A stretch of 49,157 bases of DNA from Chara braunii (GCA_003427395.1 BFEA01000206.1:1048992-1098148); one strand, 5' to 3'. Shown: positions 1 through 10,252, counted from the first letter of the stretch. Numbers and translations are program-made. The notes: generated from the sequence alone by a model not told the origin.

Positions 1-3000
1 CTTGAGAGAGTACTCTGTAAGATTGGGGGAAGTACCCCTCCTCCCCTGAATCGTCCATTCCCAAAGGTATGGATCAGTTTTCAGATGTAGGATAGAGCGG
101 CCAAGTCCAATAAGTCTATATTCAGGTTCGGACTCTCCCACTGCTGTTATAAGTACACGGACTTGTGACAGGGGGAGGCCCAACTGTGGAGGAGGATTAT
201 CCTCATCTCTAATCAAGGTTTGGGACGGTAGTACTGAGTATGCCTGGAATCTGCGCTTGCCATCTGGCTGATGTTCAATTAGATACCACACTACTTGGGG
301 AGAGGAATCAGAGGAATACCAGGTGCCCGGAGGATCAAGAGGCTCAGAGAATAGCAGAGCTTTCCATTCCAACGGAATAGCGGGGAGAATAGAGTCCTTC
401 TTCTGTCTTAACGATCTGACCTGTCCCAGAGAGGTTCTAATCTCTACATCCTGTTTCCAGTCCCCCCTCAGCTCACTCCAAAGATCCTCAATCTTCAATA
501 TTCCTTTTTCAATCCACGAACGCCCGAAGCTTCCTGGAGCCGAGTCAGCGGGGATAGGGAGGCCATCTTGTTGCCTGATCAAGGGATTATCAAACAATGG
601 TTGCGCAAGAACTTCAGCCTTCGTAACTGGAGTTTTCCAATCAGTTGGACAGATCTTCTTCCATGCTCTGATAATCGCCTGCCAAAAGGGAGATTTAATC
701 CTCCTATTCAAAAAGGATCTTAGAAAGAGGCACGTCCAAACATCTTCTGGTCTCTTTAAATTCCACTCCTGCAAGAGAATTTGTTCAGCAAGGCTAATCC
801 AGTGGTGAGTCGTCTGAGACAAACAGGCTTTAATCGCCCATTCAGATAACATTGCAAAGTTTTGTCTCACCGGGTCTTGCAGCCCCAAGCCTCCTTCAGA
901 TCTAGAAGTACAGATAAGATCCCATGCCACTTTAGAGATGAATGATTCCCCATCCTCGGCATAGGGCTTCCATAGGAAGCGTGTGCATCTCTGTCTGATG
1001 GAGGCAAAGAGAGAAGGCCCCAAAACTCTTACCTTCCCCACGAACCACAGCAGCACAAACAAGGCACCGTTGGTCACCATCGCCCTGCCATACAAAGAGA
1101 GGTGTGGTGCATGGCCCCACGAGGCGATCCTCTGGTTCGCCTTCTGCAATAAAATATCATCTTGGTCCGCAGCTGCCGAGGTCAGGGATATCTGAACTCC
1201 CAGAAATCGTTCAGAGTTCTTCTCAGGGATTCGTTTCATGCCCCACTGGACAGTCAAGGCAAAGCAGGCTCAGAGAGAGAAGAATAATCATCCAAACAGA
1301 GCTTCAAAGCACTCAGAGATTGAGGAGAATTGCGGGAGACAGCGAATAAATCATCAGCGAGGGCTTTCACCTTCAACTGAGCAGAGCCAGTTGGCAAGCC
1401 ACCAATGGAGGGGTGGGCCCGAATGTTATTCAGCAAGTTTTCCATCTGAATGGCGAAGAGGAGGGAGGCTAAAGGACATCCTTGCCGAAGGGAACGAGAG
1501 AGCGAGAATTCCTCCGAGCGGCAACCATTAATCATCACAGCCGCCGTAGAGTTAGTATACAGAGCTATGACCCATTTACAGAAATTCTGACCAAAGGACA
1601 TGACATTCAACGTGGTTATGACGTACGACCAATTGACCCTGTCGTACGCCTTTTCCATATCCAATAAGAGCACTGCAATGTCTAATTGGTCCTTTTGCAT
1701 AACCTCTAGGCTTTCAATAGCAGTGACAATATTGTCAAAGATAGATCTACCCTGGATGAAGGAAGCCTGATCTGGATGAACCAGATCCGGTAAATAACGA
1801 CCCAGGCGCCTTGCTAAAATTTTAGCCAGAATTTTATATGAAACATTCAACACTGAAATGGGACGTCAATTTCGGATCTCGGTCCGCTCCTCTTTTGTAA
1901 ATAACACAGAGATGATACCATTGCACATGTTTGCTGTCAGTCTACCGCCTGTAAGGACATCATTGTAGATTTGCACCAAATTTTCTCCTACCACATCCCA
2001 CAACACCAAAAAGAGCTCCACCGGGAGGCCATCGTCACCGGGGGCCTTTCCTTTAGACATAGCCTTCAAAGCTTCGTGGGCTTCCAGCAAGGTTATCGGA
2101 CGATCCAGGTCCAAACGACCAGATGTGGACAGCCGCACTTGGGTGTTGTCCCAATGAGGAGAAGTACGATGCAAATCAGAATTAACCTGAGCACCTTGCA
2201 GGCGAAAGGTCAATATATCGCGATAGTAACAGGAGGCATAATCACAGAGAAGTGCAAGGTGCTTGGCTCGAGGGGCCGAACTGTCAAAGGGGTGATTTAA
2301 CTCCTTCATTCGGGCCGAGGCCCGGCGAGGGAGGAGTTTCTGAAACGATTCCTTTGACATACGGTCATGCACTGAGATCCCCTTAACACGTAGTTGGTCA
2401 GCCCAGACTTCAGACTGTTGACACTGCATATTATCCCACTCTGACATTAATTTGGCCCTCTCTTTTCCCCACACCAAGTTTGAAACTGGGTGTTCCTGCA
2501 TACGAGATTCCGAGTATTCTATTCTTTTAATCAGACGTGATTCGTCGTTGCTACGACCATACGGTCATGCACTGAGATCCCCTTAACACGTAGTCGGTCA
2601 GCCCAGACTTCAGACTGTTGACACTGCATATTATCCCACTCTGACATTAATTTTGCCCTCTCTTTTCCCCACACCAAGTTTGAAACTGGGTGTTCCTGCA
2701 TATGAGATTCCGAGTATTCTATTCTTTTAATCAGACGTGATTCGTCGTTGCTACGACCATAAGCAAGGATGCATGAAAATACATTTAGCAGATTCGAGAA
2801 GACTTTTGATCCCGAGTTCCACCACATTGCCAGGGATGAGTACAAAGAGCGCGCTTCGTACCAATCCTTCCAAAACCTCTTCATCTAGTCTATCAATCCT
2901 GGCACTTTAAGATTTTGAGTGTTAAAGCGGAACAGGCCTCTACCCGAGGTTATCTCTGAGGTTGAGAGGTGAAGTTGCACGGACTTATGGTCGGACATTG

Positions 3001-3676
3001 GATGAAAGCATTCCGAAACATACACCACATGTTCCCACAGTGAAGATGAGATTAAAAAGAAATCTAGTCTTCGTTCAACCGTGCCTTGTGGGGAACGACT
3101 TTGTGAAAACCAGGTAAACCCTCCCTCGTCCGGGTGGGTTAACCTGAACGGGTCAATAAGTACCAGCTCATCCATCAAGATGGAGAGAGCGGACTTGTCC
3201 TCAGATAATCTGTTAAGACGTGTCGAATCCAGCGACACATTCCAATCTCCAGTAACAACGATAAAATCACCATCCGGAATTACAAGCATAAGCTCCATAA
3301 AGAAGCGTACTCGAAAACGGGATTCCACAGGAGCGTATACCGTCACGATGATCCAAGTTTTTCCATCGAACAAGAACTTTACCCATGCCCATCGGCCCCA
3401 TAAATCAGCGTAGAAGTCTATGATTTCTAAGTCAGTGTTTCGATGAATCAAGACAGCTACTCCCCCTCACGTTCCCACTGTCGGGGCCCACAATTGTGGC
3501 CCGTCCCACCAATTGCCCAGAGCAGAAATCTTATCCTCTCCCAACTTTGTCTCTTGAATGCATGCAACTTGGATCTGATTATCAAACAACCATGATTTCA
3601 ACCTTTCCCTCTTGTGTTTGCCAGAGGTGTCACCCAAACCCCTAACATTCCAGGTAGCAAGCCTAAGCGTGTCCAT
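1..3676 (-). pseudogene. LINE ORF2: endonuclease / reverse transcriptase, broken and partial
   Basis: ORF2 would nick target DNA and copy the LINE RNA there. It starts at the ATG at 3674-3676, inside the end of ORF1, with the plant-LINE opening LATWNVRGLG. The endonuclease domain (about 3676-2900) shows GDWN and SDHKSV. The RT follows (about 2300-1260): LLDMEKAYDRV carries the first catalytic Asp near 1660, RQGCPLA follows, and the active-site ADD is at 1350-1358. From about 1260 to position 1 the C-terminal region is open in one frame (FLWKPYAEDG, SEGGLGLQD) and leaves the window before the zinc-binding motif. Breaks: TGA at 3467-3469, TAG at 2885-2887, the 200-bp duplication at 2361-2760, TGA at 1866-1868 where this family normally has Trp in NWRPI, and a one-base shift near 1265. 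Confidence 0.93.
2361..2760. repeat. 200-bp tandem duplication inside LINE ORF2
   Basis: The segment 2361-2560 is repeated directly as 2561-2760 with about three base differences. Both copies begin acggtcatgc and end ctacgaccat. Two hundred is not a multiple of three, so the duplication breaks the ORF2 frame. The frame to the right (ORF2 read up to 2531) and the frame to the left (from 2501) become the same if one 200-bp unit is ignored. It therefore arose after the LINE was already in place or in a non-functional lineage. Confidence 0.95.
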
Positions 3677-5846
3677 CCCTAGACCTTGCCCCGAGATTTT
3701 TGATGCGAGGGGAGGACAGAGAGCTGTTACCTCGTGAGAAGGCTCTGTCCTGCGGGTCCAGGAGCCAAGACTTCAACAGGAAGGACCGAACAAACATTGA
3801 GTTCAATTTCCGGTCCGCTAAAAATCGATTATCAACATCGCAAAGCAATTCGGCAGAAGGCAAGGGAGGAGCACAAATCCGAGATAGTTCTCCTTTCTTC
3901 CCTTCCACAATCCATGAGAGGGGAATGAGACGGAGACCTTCCGCCTCCAATCTCTCCAGTTGACCTGTGACAAAGCGAGCATCCATGATAGGGATATGAA
4001 AGATCACTTTCTTGCTATTCTCTTCTGGACTATCCCTAATAATCCGAGGCATCGATAGGTCAGGAATCAAGCGAAAAGCAAATCTGTCGTTAATTACTGG
4101 TCGTAATAGAGAAACCATGACTGAGGGCATGGGTTGCTCAGGACAAGGGGTACTCACAAAGGAAGTCGAACCACTTGCTGTAGACCAGGCGATAACCCAG
4201 GTGTTGTTGCGTACGATCGTACAAAAGAGGGGTAATACTCGCCTGTCTACGGACTGGAGCTGGCCATGCGCCAAGGCGACAGGCGTCCTCCTCCGTGTGG
4301 TTTTACACCCTGGCGTTCCCACATCCACGAATTGGCCCTGAGAGCCCTCGGAAGGAGGAAGGGACGAGTCAGATTTCTCACCGTTAATACCTGAGACCGA
4401 GTCGTAGCTTAATCCTCGTTGTTTTCCCATTGAGGGAAGCCTCGACCGCGATTGTTGGAGATCTCCAACACCAGCCGCACTTGTTGCTTCATCTGCCGCT
4501 CTTGTGCCGCCATCCACTCGCCCTTCTTGCTGACCATTTGACCGGGGGGTGCCTGACGCTCCCCCCATGTTAGGATCCACCTGACCCTAGGAGGGCCCTG
4601 GGAGTTGACCACCAAACGGGTTCCCTTGAGGCATAAAAAAACTTGAAGGCCCTGCCGCCAGGCCCCCCAAGTTGGGGGGAAAAACACCTTGTTGAAGATG
4701 TTGGAACCACGGGGCATACATCTGTGTGAGCCAGGGAACGCTTTGTGCTTGAAGTGTAGGCATAGCCCCACCTTGTGGAAAATTGTCAGGCGAGAAGGTA
4801 GGATTGAGCATCATGTTCTGGTAAGGTTGATACCCTAGCTGTTGACCTGTTGACGGCGCACCATGCAGATTCTGTGAAGCACCTGGAACCATCGGTCCTT
4901 GATATTGCGGAGTAGACGTCGCTGCTTGAGAGTACGTTGGGACTTGAGCTGGAGCATTCTGTGATGGTTGGCCTTGTGGTGGATGAGCTGCTCGTCTGCA
5001 CTGGGCTTCTTCATGAAAGAAGGCTCTGCATCTGCGACAGCGTGGGGTGTCCGAACAGGCTAAGTTCACCACTAGTTCATCTTCCTCTGCAGTAATTACA
5101 GTAATCTTGTCCTTCATGTTGACCCTGGATACTGGATCCAGGTCAAATTTAACATTGATTAGGGATGACTTTTGTCGATCGACGTCTATCGGATGAGTAC
5201 GGACAACAGGCCCAATTGCCTTACGGATCTGCGCCTCCAAATAGATAAACGAATCGAGAGGGACCTGAACCGCAACTATCCAAAACGAGGCTTGCTCCTC
5301 TTCCCTCCTCTGTTCCCTTAATTGGGCTTTGGAGAGCCACGGTTTGAATTCTAGTCTGTACTCGATTTGACCGATGGTGAGCGAATCGTGGCCTTTCGTG
5401 ACCAACCAAGATGCAATTGCTCGACTCTTCGCCACATAAGAGACAACATAAGGGCTTTCAATTTTGATTATGCCCCGACTGAAGGATTCTGCATCAAAGA
5501 TTCCTTCCTGAAGCTTGACATCTTCGTAAGCCCTAACGATGTCATCCTTAACCTTTCTAGGAAGGAAACGAGCCCCTTCCCGGAATATAATGGTAACCAC
5601 GCGTTCTTTCAACCAGTCAATTTTGATTCGGTCGATCGACGCTTTGACCCTAAATCGGACTTCTCTACCATCAATCTCCATTTCCCCTGGGTCAATATCG
5701 GGAGGACAAATGCCTTCTTCATAACAAAGGCGAATAAGTTCACGAGCATGGCTCAGGTCTTCTCCGTCCAGACCAGGGTCAGGCGGAGGAGACCGAGGGC
5801 CACGGTCGTTTGGCCCATTTGGAACAGCGTTGTTCTCCACTTCCAT
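3663..5846 (-). pseudogene. LINE ORF1: nucleic-acid-binding protein with CCHC knuckle
   Basis: One frame runs from the ATG at 5846 to the TAG at 3663-3665, about 727 codons, with a single internal TAG at 4587-4589. ORF1 proteins coat LINE RNA. The N-terminal third (about residues 60-260) resembles the RRM-like DUF4283 region of plant LINE ORF1 proteins. It is followed by a zinc knuckle, CRRCRAFFHEEAQC, of form CX2CX4HX4C near residue 275. A Gln/Pro/Gly-rich low-complexity stretch lies on either side of the stop, and a second folded-looking segment lies near the C terminus (RPVINDRFAFRLIPDLSMP). The last codons overlap the ORF2 start by 14 nt. The internal stop is one transition from Gln (CAG to TAG). 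Confidence 0.85.
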
Positions 5847-5880
5847 CCTGCAAAACTTGATGGCAGAAGGAGAGAATAGA

Positions 5881-6584
5881 GCAATAATGCAATTGCTACA
5901 AGAGTGACTGAACCGACCCAGAGACGTTACTCAGAGGAAGGATGGTAGTCTAACCTTACATATCTCCACCAACACGATCATAACAAAGAATCCGACACGT
6001 CACTGAACATTCGAGAATACGATAATCGGAGGTACCGCACGAGAAGGACACAACTATCAACAGCGTGCTAACAAGCACATTTCAACCGAGGAGAAGAGCC
6101 ACGCAATAGGGAGCGAGGAGAAGTATGGAGGTTTCTTACCAGCTAGACCGACTGACACCGACTGTCTCACCTACCAGGTCGTGAGGCGGGCCGCTCGAAC
6201 ATGGCGAGCGGGATCGGGGGCAGAGACCAGAGCGCCATCATGGCGGTGGAGCTACAGGTTGCCCAGACTTCGTCGTTACCGAGAAAAGTCGCGTGCGGAC
6301 TGACACGCCGTAGCGCCGGTGGGGACGCGCCGGCGAAACCTCTCACTCACATTATACCACCCTTTTTGTCCTTTCGCAGAAGGGTGTTGCTGGGAACTTG
6401 GGAATGCACCTGCTCCAGAAGGCAACCAAGGGCTTCGCCGCACTGCACACGAAACGAAAAACGAAACGAGTGCATCTTCCTGCAGAAAATGGCCAGGTTC
6501 ATGGGTTTGCTGTAAATAGTAACGAGTGTACTTTTCCACCTTTCATGGGCAGATGCACTCTTTTCGTTTTCAAATAAGTTGAAC
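5881..6584. other. No gene seen; probable LINE 5' UTR, then unassigned DNA
   Basis: The first part, up to roughly 6180, probably holds the 5' UTR of the leftward LINE, because ORF1 needs a leader and no other gene begins here. No promoter motif or repeat marks the boundary. The rest has short open frames on both strands but no recognisable domain. Confidence 0.4.
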
Positions 6585-6664
6585 TGATACCACGGAGAAA
6601 AAAAAATAAAAAAATAAAATAAAATAAAATAAAAAAATAATAATAATAAAAAAAATGATACCAC
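6585..6664 (+). mobile_element. Tail-only A-rich insertion flanked by 9-bp direct repeats
   Basis: The 9-mer TGATACCAC occurs at 6585-6593 and again at 6656-6664. Between them is about 60 bp made almost only of A with scattered T and G, of the AAAAT / AAT type. A 9-bp target-site duplication around a pure tail is what a fully 5'-truncated retroposon insertion leaves. A microsatellite that expanded beside a chance repeat is the alternative. Hydrophobic ORFs across this tract are artefacts of its composition. Confidence 0.5.
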
Positions 6665-6760
6665 ACGGGGCGTGGGGGTGCAGCCAGGTCGGTGGGCGAT
6701 AGGCCTTCGACAGCCTCCCTGCGCCTTTTTTTTTTTTTTTTTGCGAAGTCGACAATATTT

Positions 6761-6765
6761 TTACA
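6761..6765 (-). promoter_or_regulatory. TGTAA-type polyadenylation motif of the retrocopy mRNA
   Basis: On the minus strand TGTAA lies 18 nt upstream of the point where the poly(A) run starts. TGTAA is the usual near-upstream poly(A) signal in green algae. No AATAAA is seen in the last 50 nt of this 3' UTR. The spacing supports reading the T run as a copied poly(A) tail. Confidence 0.5.
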
Positions 6766-7236
6766 AACTTGAAAACAATACATGAAACATGAAGTAGTTT
6801 GTTGCCTTTTCACCCACTTAGGGCCTCGCTGCACTACTCTTGAACTGCACAAAAGACAAAAATCATGGCCGTGTATCTTTCCATATTCTAGCGGAAGATT
6901 CACTCTCGTTTTGCATGAGGCCCTTCATCCCCATGCAAAGCGTCCTCCGTCATGGGGGGTATCCCGTCACCGGAAGGCTTCAACATCACACTAAAATCCA
7001 CAAACGCGTCCATCTCCAGATGTCACGCCCCTCCTCTCCAGAGTCTCCGCAGTTCAATATCACCAAAGCTAACAGGGAAGCACAGGTCTTCAGAAAACGG
7101 AGTGCGTAGGCTTTCCGATACAACAGCAGGCGTTCGAAAAGATGCCAGACAGAAGTTCTTCAACAATAACAGATCAGAGCTCCCACATCTTATAGCCATT
7201 CCGGTCTTGGTAACCCCATAGACTGTTGATACCTCA

Positions 7237-7665
7237 TTAAGACTGCAACATGGTCCCATTGCGTCTGCAGGAAGTGAGCATATCAATATAGAACTGGCAT
7301 TTCCCAATGTCAGAATTATTATGCTCCAGACAATCTTGAAATGCCTTCGCCTGATTAGCACAAGCATCAACTGTCTGACCCCTGAAAGGGGATGAAGCTG
7401 CAAGAGGCTCCGGAGCAGCAGCCGCAGGTGCTGCACCACCGCCTCTTGGACCCATCACAGCATCAACTGCTCTGTGCGCCACAGCACTCCCAGTTCCAAA
7501 CGCCATTCCTTGGGCAATTGTTGAGCCAATGCCGCCGAGAAGCGAGCCTCCTCCATCCCTTTGGGGGACAGCAGGCGCGGGAGCCTGTGCCACTGGACGA
7601 GGAGCTGGGGGAGGTGCAGGCCGCCTCATCATTCCACCTGATCTTCCCTTCGAAGAACGAGGCAT
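7237..7665 (-). CDS. CHCHD2/CHCHD10 (MIX17)-family twin CX9C protein, intact
   Basis: The 142-residue product begins at the ATG at 7663-7665 and ends with TAA at 7237-7239. I prefer this start to the in-frame upstream codon at 7734 because MPRSSKGRSGG opens the family's usual basic, Pro/Ala-rich N terminus. Residues 40-70 form the conserved Gly/Ala-rich hydrophobic centre (SLLGGIGSTIAQGMAFGTGS). The C terminus is a CHCH domain with two CX9C pairs, Cys102/Cys112 and Cys123/Cys133, which form two disulfides through the Mia40 import route. Family members sit in the mitochondrial intermembrane space and affect respiratory-complex assembly and stress responses. The length is normal for the family and no lesion is visible. 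It lies in a processed retrocopy, so it is either a recent retrogene or a working one. Expression cannot be judged from sequence. Confidence 0.93.
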   Translation of the reverse strand: MPRSSKGRSGGMMRRPAPPPAPRPVAQAPAPAVPQRDGGGSLLGGIGSTIAQGMAFGTGSAVAHRAVDAVMGPRGGGAAPAAAAPEPLAASSPFRGQTVDACANQAKAFQDCLEHNNSDIGKCQFYIDMLTSCRRNGTMLQS

Positions 7666-7838
7666 CTTCGCGATAAGATGTTTTGCCCCCTCGCTCCCTT
7701 GCACCAGCAAGCAGAAACCTTCCCTCGCACGCACCCTTCAGAAAAAAACAGATCTCGCGGAGATGGCTGCAAAAAGCCTGCAAAAACCTCCCTGCGCTTT
7801 TGTTGTCGACCTGCCAAAATTCCATTCTCCACGGCTGG

Positions 7839-7900
7839 TTTTTTTTTTTTTTTCATATTGAACCCACGACGTCGTGAATGCAACTTCTGTGCCCTAAGCA
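7839..7900 (-). mobile_element. Short SINE head fragment with poly(A), reverse orientation
   Basis: Read on the minus strand, this is a head segment containing GCACAGAAGTTGCATTC and then a B-box-like GGGTTCAAT, followed almost at once by 15 A (7839-7853 on the plus strand). The same head sequence occurs in the larger reverse copy near 8525-8567. It sits head-to-head with the full SINE that starts at 7903. Confidence 0.5.
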
Positions 7901-7902
7901 TC

Positions 7903-8287
7903 CAGCGGCCTAGCTCAGTTGGTAAGGCATGCAAGTGGCATTCAGGAGGTCTTGGGTTCAATCCCCATTGGCCTCATGTACCTTCCTGGGCAAGCTTGGC
8001 GCCCGCCACCTAGAGATATGCCGTTGGTCCCCCCGAGTGGCATTGAGCAGAGACTGCTGATGTTCATAGGTGGAGGGGACCGGAGGGGAGGCACAGTGAC
8101 TGGCCCATCGAAGAAGCTCGGTCCTGATGCTACCGGCTGACCCCTGGCCGGTATCGCCCACCTGCTGTAGCAGGTATCGCACCTGCTGGTGGGTGCAGCT
8201 CCCGCATGTTCCCTCGTTGGAGGCTTGAGCACGGATGTGGCTGCTACCGGGTTCCCCGTAATACTATAATGACAAAAAAAAAAAAAA
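7903..8287 (+). mobile_element. tRNA-derived SINE, about 385 bp
   Basis: The head carries RNA polymerase III box A (TAGCTCAGTTGG, 7911-7922) and box B (GGTTCAATCCC, 7955-7965) at tRNA spacing. A tRNA-unrelated body of about 300 bp follows, then an A tail at 8274-8287. The body contains an inverted pair around CCTGGCCGGTA and CACCTGCTGTAGCAGGT. A 5'-truncated relative lies at 20637-20858 and a diverged reverse copy at 8347-8567, which establishes a family. No clear target-site duplication was found. Confidence 0.82.
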
Positions 8288-8346
8288 GGCCTGAAAAGGC
8301 CGTCCTGTCCAGATTTGACAGGTAATTGAATTGGTTGGGCTTAAAG

Positions 8347-8354
8347 AATTAGCC

Positions 8355-8389
<35 letters not shown>

Positions 8390-8567
8390 TATGTGCCTTA
8401 CCAACTGAGGTAGGCCCGCTGCAAAGCAACCAACAATGCCAACGCTGGCTTGGGGGGCCAACGGGTTATCTCTAGCGTGTAGAACACCAAGCTTCCCCAG
8501 GCACGTACGTGAGGTCATTGGAGATTGCACCCCACGACCTCCTGAATGCAACTTCTGTGCCTTACCT
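8347..8567 (-). mobile_element. Diverged SINE copy, reverse strand, possibly dimeric
   Basis: Read on the minus strand, this begins with a head containing GGTAAGGCACAGAAGTTGC and CATTCAGGAGGTCGTGGGG. The diverged body follows (GGGGAAGCTTGGTGTTC, AGAGATAACCCGTTGGC). After this body a second box-A-like CTACCTCAGTTGGTAAGG appears, then a homopolymer block of T and A. Two heads in one copy suggest a dimer or one SINE inserted at the tail of another. Confidence 0.6.
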
Positions 8568-9602
8568 TCCCCCACGAAATGCCTCCTCGCTCCTTACGCG
8601 TCACCCTTCCGCCCCTTGGCTGCGCTACCGCGCCGGGCGCGGTCTATCGGTGCCTTTGACATCCCGCGAGAGACCAAGTGTTGAAAAACAGTCGCTGTTC
8701 CTGCCAGTACTAGTGGCCAAGGGCATGGCATTGGATGCGAAGCACAGCAAGCGAGGAGATGGCGACAGCAGTAGGCGAGGCGCAAGGGGTGGTTGGTATA
8801 GGTGCGCTCGCAGCACAGCTGGCTGCAGCAGCATGAAGAAGAAGAAGCAAGGCATGCAGTGCCAATCGAAAAGATGGGAGACTTCAATGAAGCTCTGATG
8901 AGACAGCAAACACCACGTAACCCGTTTGTCTTTGCCAAGGACATGGAGAGGGGGGGCAAGGTCCCAAGGCTCCCATATTTCAACCCCCCCCCCTTACCAG
9001 CAGGGGCAGGCCGAGTGTCCCGATGAGGCATGGGAGAGTCCCTACAGAACCCATCCATTCCAAATCAGATAGGAAACCGGAAGCGTGAACGACGACCGGG
9101 CTCGCCGCTCAACTGCACCCCCCCCGTCCCCTGTTTCACCGCCGCCTCCTCCATGCCAGCAGCCGAATGCACCCACCCAGCTGCGGGTCCCCCCCAAAAA
9201 AATTTGTCTTCCCCCCCCCCCCCCCCCTCCCCCCCCCAAGAGTCTGAAGTCAGCAGTCGGTCATAGGTCCATGTCATAACTGTTGTTAGGCGAAGAAGAC
9301 CTCTGGTCCAGGAAGTGGCATCTGAAGATCTAGCCTGTAGCCAAGCGTGAGCAGTCGGCGTGAGCAGTCGGGGTTTGGAAGAGAAAGACGCGGACAAAAG
9401 TAGTGCTTGCCCGTCGCAGTTGTCCCCTGAGCTGCTGCACCACATGATGATATTAAGGATCGTCCCACAGGTGGTGGTGATGGCAGGAGGGAGTCCGCGG
9501 AAACTCGCTCATAGTAACGGGGATTCCAACAGCAAGGGCAAGACCAAGATGCCGGTGCGGGAGGAGGGAGTCCGCCCAAGCATGCCAATGGAAAGGGGCC
9601 GG
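8568..9602. other. No assignable gene
   Basis: The stretch is GC-rich with poly-C runs near 9200-9235. Open frames on the plus strand (8802-9026) and minus strand (8594-9058) show no domain I recognise, and their codons overlap on opposite strands. Nothing here can be called as a gene. Confidence 0.3.
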
Positions 9603-9646
9603 GAAGGAGGAGGAGGAGGAGGAGGAGGAGGAGGAGGAGGAGGAGG
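9603..9646 (+). repeat. (GGA)n microsatellite
   Basis: About fourteen GGA units in a row. Gly-rich or Pro-rich ORFs across it are artefacts. Confidence 0.95.
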
Positions 9647-9820
9647 TTCTAGGCCAGTAACTGCAACCGAATGCCGGCGATTCCCTACGAGAAGAGAGAG
9701 AGGACGGGGAGGATCCTTCGAGGCGAAGATGTAATTACAGCCACCCCCTCTTCTCCCTGTGCTCCCTGTGGCCCCCCCTGTTGACAAGGGCCCATTTCGG
9801 CAGACAGCTACGCTCTTCAC

Positions 9821-9881
9821 CCGAATAGAACGCCCGGTCATTATCGCTGCATCTGGACTGCAAGTTGGGCGTTCTATTCGG
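9821..9881. repeat. Foldback element, family 2, copy 1
   Basis: CCGAATAGAACGCCC at 9821-9835 is the exact reverse complement of GGGCGTTCTATTCGG at 9867-9881, giving a 15-bp stem with a 31-nt loop. The loop contains TTATCGCTGCATCTGGACTG, which has a near match in the second copy at 11724-11820. It stands 5 bp in front of a family-1 foldback. Confidence 0.75.
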
Positions 9882-9886
9882 GGGCA

Positions 9887-9977
9887 AGGTCCCACTTGTA
9901 CGCATTCGGAGATTTCGGCCGTTGATCTCTCTCGGTTATCTACGGTCTCTATCTCTTAATTCGTGCAAGTGGGACCT
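9887..9977 (+). repeat. Foldback (MITE-like) element, family 1, copy A
   Basis: The element starts AGGTCCCACTTG and ends CAAGTGGGACCT, which are exact inverted repeats. The arms continue as an imperfect palindrome through GAGATTTCGGCCGTTGATC. It has no coding capacity. Copies B, C and D share the sequence; A and B are in one orientation, C and D in the other. Confidence 0.85.
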
Positions 9978-10160
9978 ACATAGCCCCGGCTGAAGTCAAG
10001 ACGGTAGTTCCGCAGGCGCAGAGACACAAGAAGTATGCTCTGGCTGCAGAGCATTGGGACTACTTGTCGAAGACGCGGTTGCTGCTCGTGGCTGACACAG
10101 ATATGTCCACGTGTTTTTCATCGCCGCCTATATACTATACTTCAAATTAACGCACAAATG

Positions 10161-10223
10161 GAGAACGTCTTCTTCTTCTTCTTCTTCTTCTTCTTCTTCT
10201 TCTTCTTTTTGAGAACGTCTTCT
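10161..10223 (+). repeat. (TTC)n microsatellite between 13-bp direct repeats
   Basis: GAGAACGTCTTCT occurs on both sides of a run of about fourteen TTC units. The flanking repeat suggests the tract grew inside, or was duplicated with, its border. Confidence 0.85.
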
Positions 10224-10252
10224 CTAGAAGGACAACTTTGCGACCTGAGGCC

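Larger units (their letters stand above)
1..5880 (-). mobile_element. Non-LTR retrotransposon (plant L1-like LINE), degenerate
   Basis: A two-ORF LINE runs leftward and leaves the window at position 1, so its 3' end and poly(A) tail are not visible. ORF1 (5846 to 3663) encodes an RNA-binding protein with a CCHC zinc knuckle. ORF2 (from 3676) encodes an APE-type endonuclease, a reverse transcriptase and a long C-terminal region. This order is typical of plant L1 elements. The copy is dead: ORF1 has one internal stop, and ORF2 has three stops, a 200-bp tandem duplication and one frameshift. The 5' boundary is not marked by any repeat I can see, so the end at 5880 is the minimum extent and the 5' UTR may reach about 6180. 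Confidence 0.93.
6714..7797 (-). mobile_element. Processed retrocopy carrying the CHCHD gene, with poly(A) and TSD
   Basis: The 11-mer CCTCCCTGCGC is present at 6714-6724 and 7787-7797. Inside the left copy is a run of 17 T (6726-6742), which is a poly(A) tail on the minus strand. Between the repeats lies an mRNA-like unit: 5' UTR of about 121 nt, a 142-codon reading frame, 3' UTR of about 494 nt and poly(A). The right repeat is followed by TTTT, which on the nicked strand matches L1-type target priming, so the true duplication is probably 15 bp with one extra base. This supports an mRNA reverse-transcribed and inserted by LINE machinery. Confidence 0.75.

Noticed and set aside
323-808. 161-codon plus-strand ORF
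   Set aside because: It lies antisense to the open C-terminal region of LINE ORF2, which has recognisable motifs.
6347-6903. Membrane-protein-like ORFs on the minus strand
   Set aside because: They are translations of an A/T homopolymer and (AAAAT)n tract.
7237-7734. Longer 165-residue start for the CHCHD protein
   Set aside because: The 23 extra residues are not family-like. They belong to the 5' UTR of the retrocopy, and the ATG at 7665 opens the usual basic Pro/Ala-rich N terminus.
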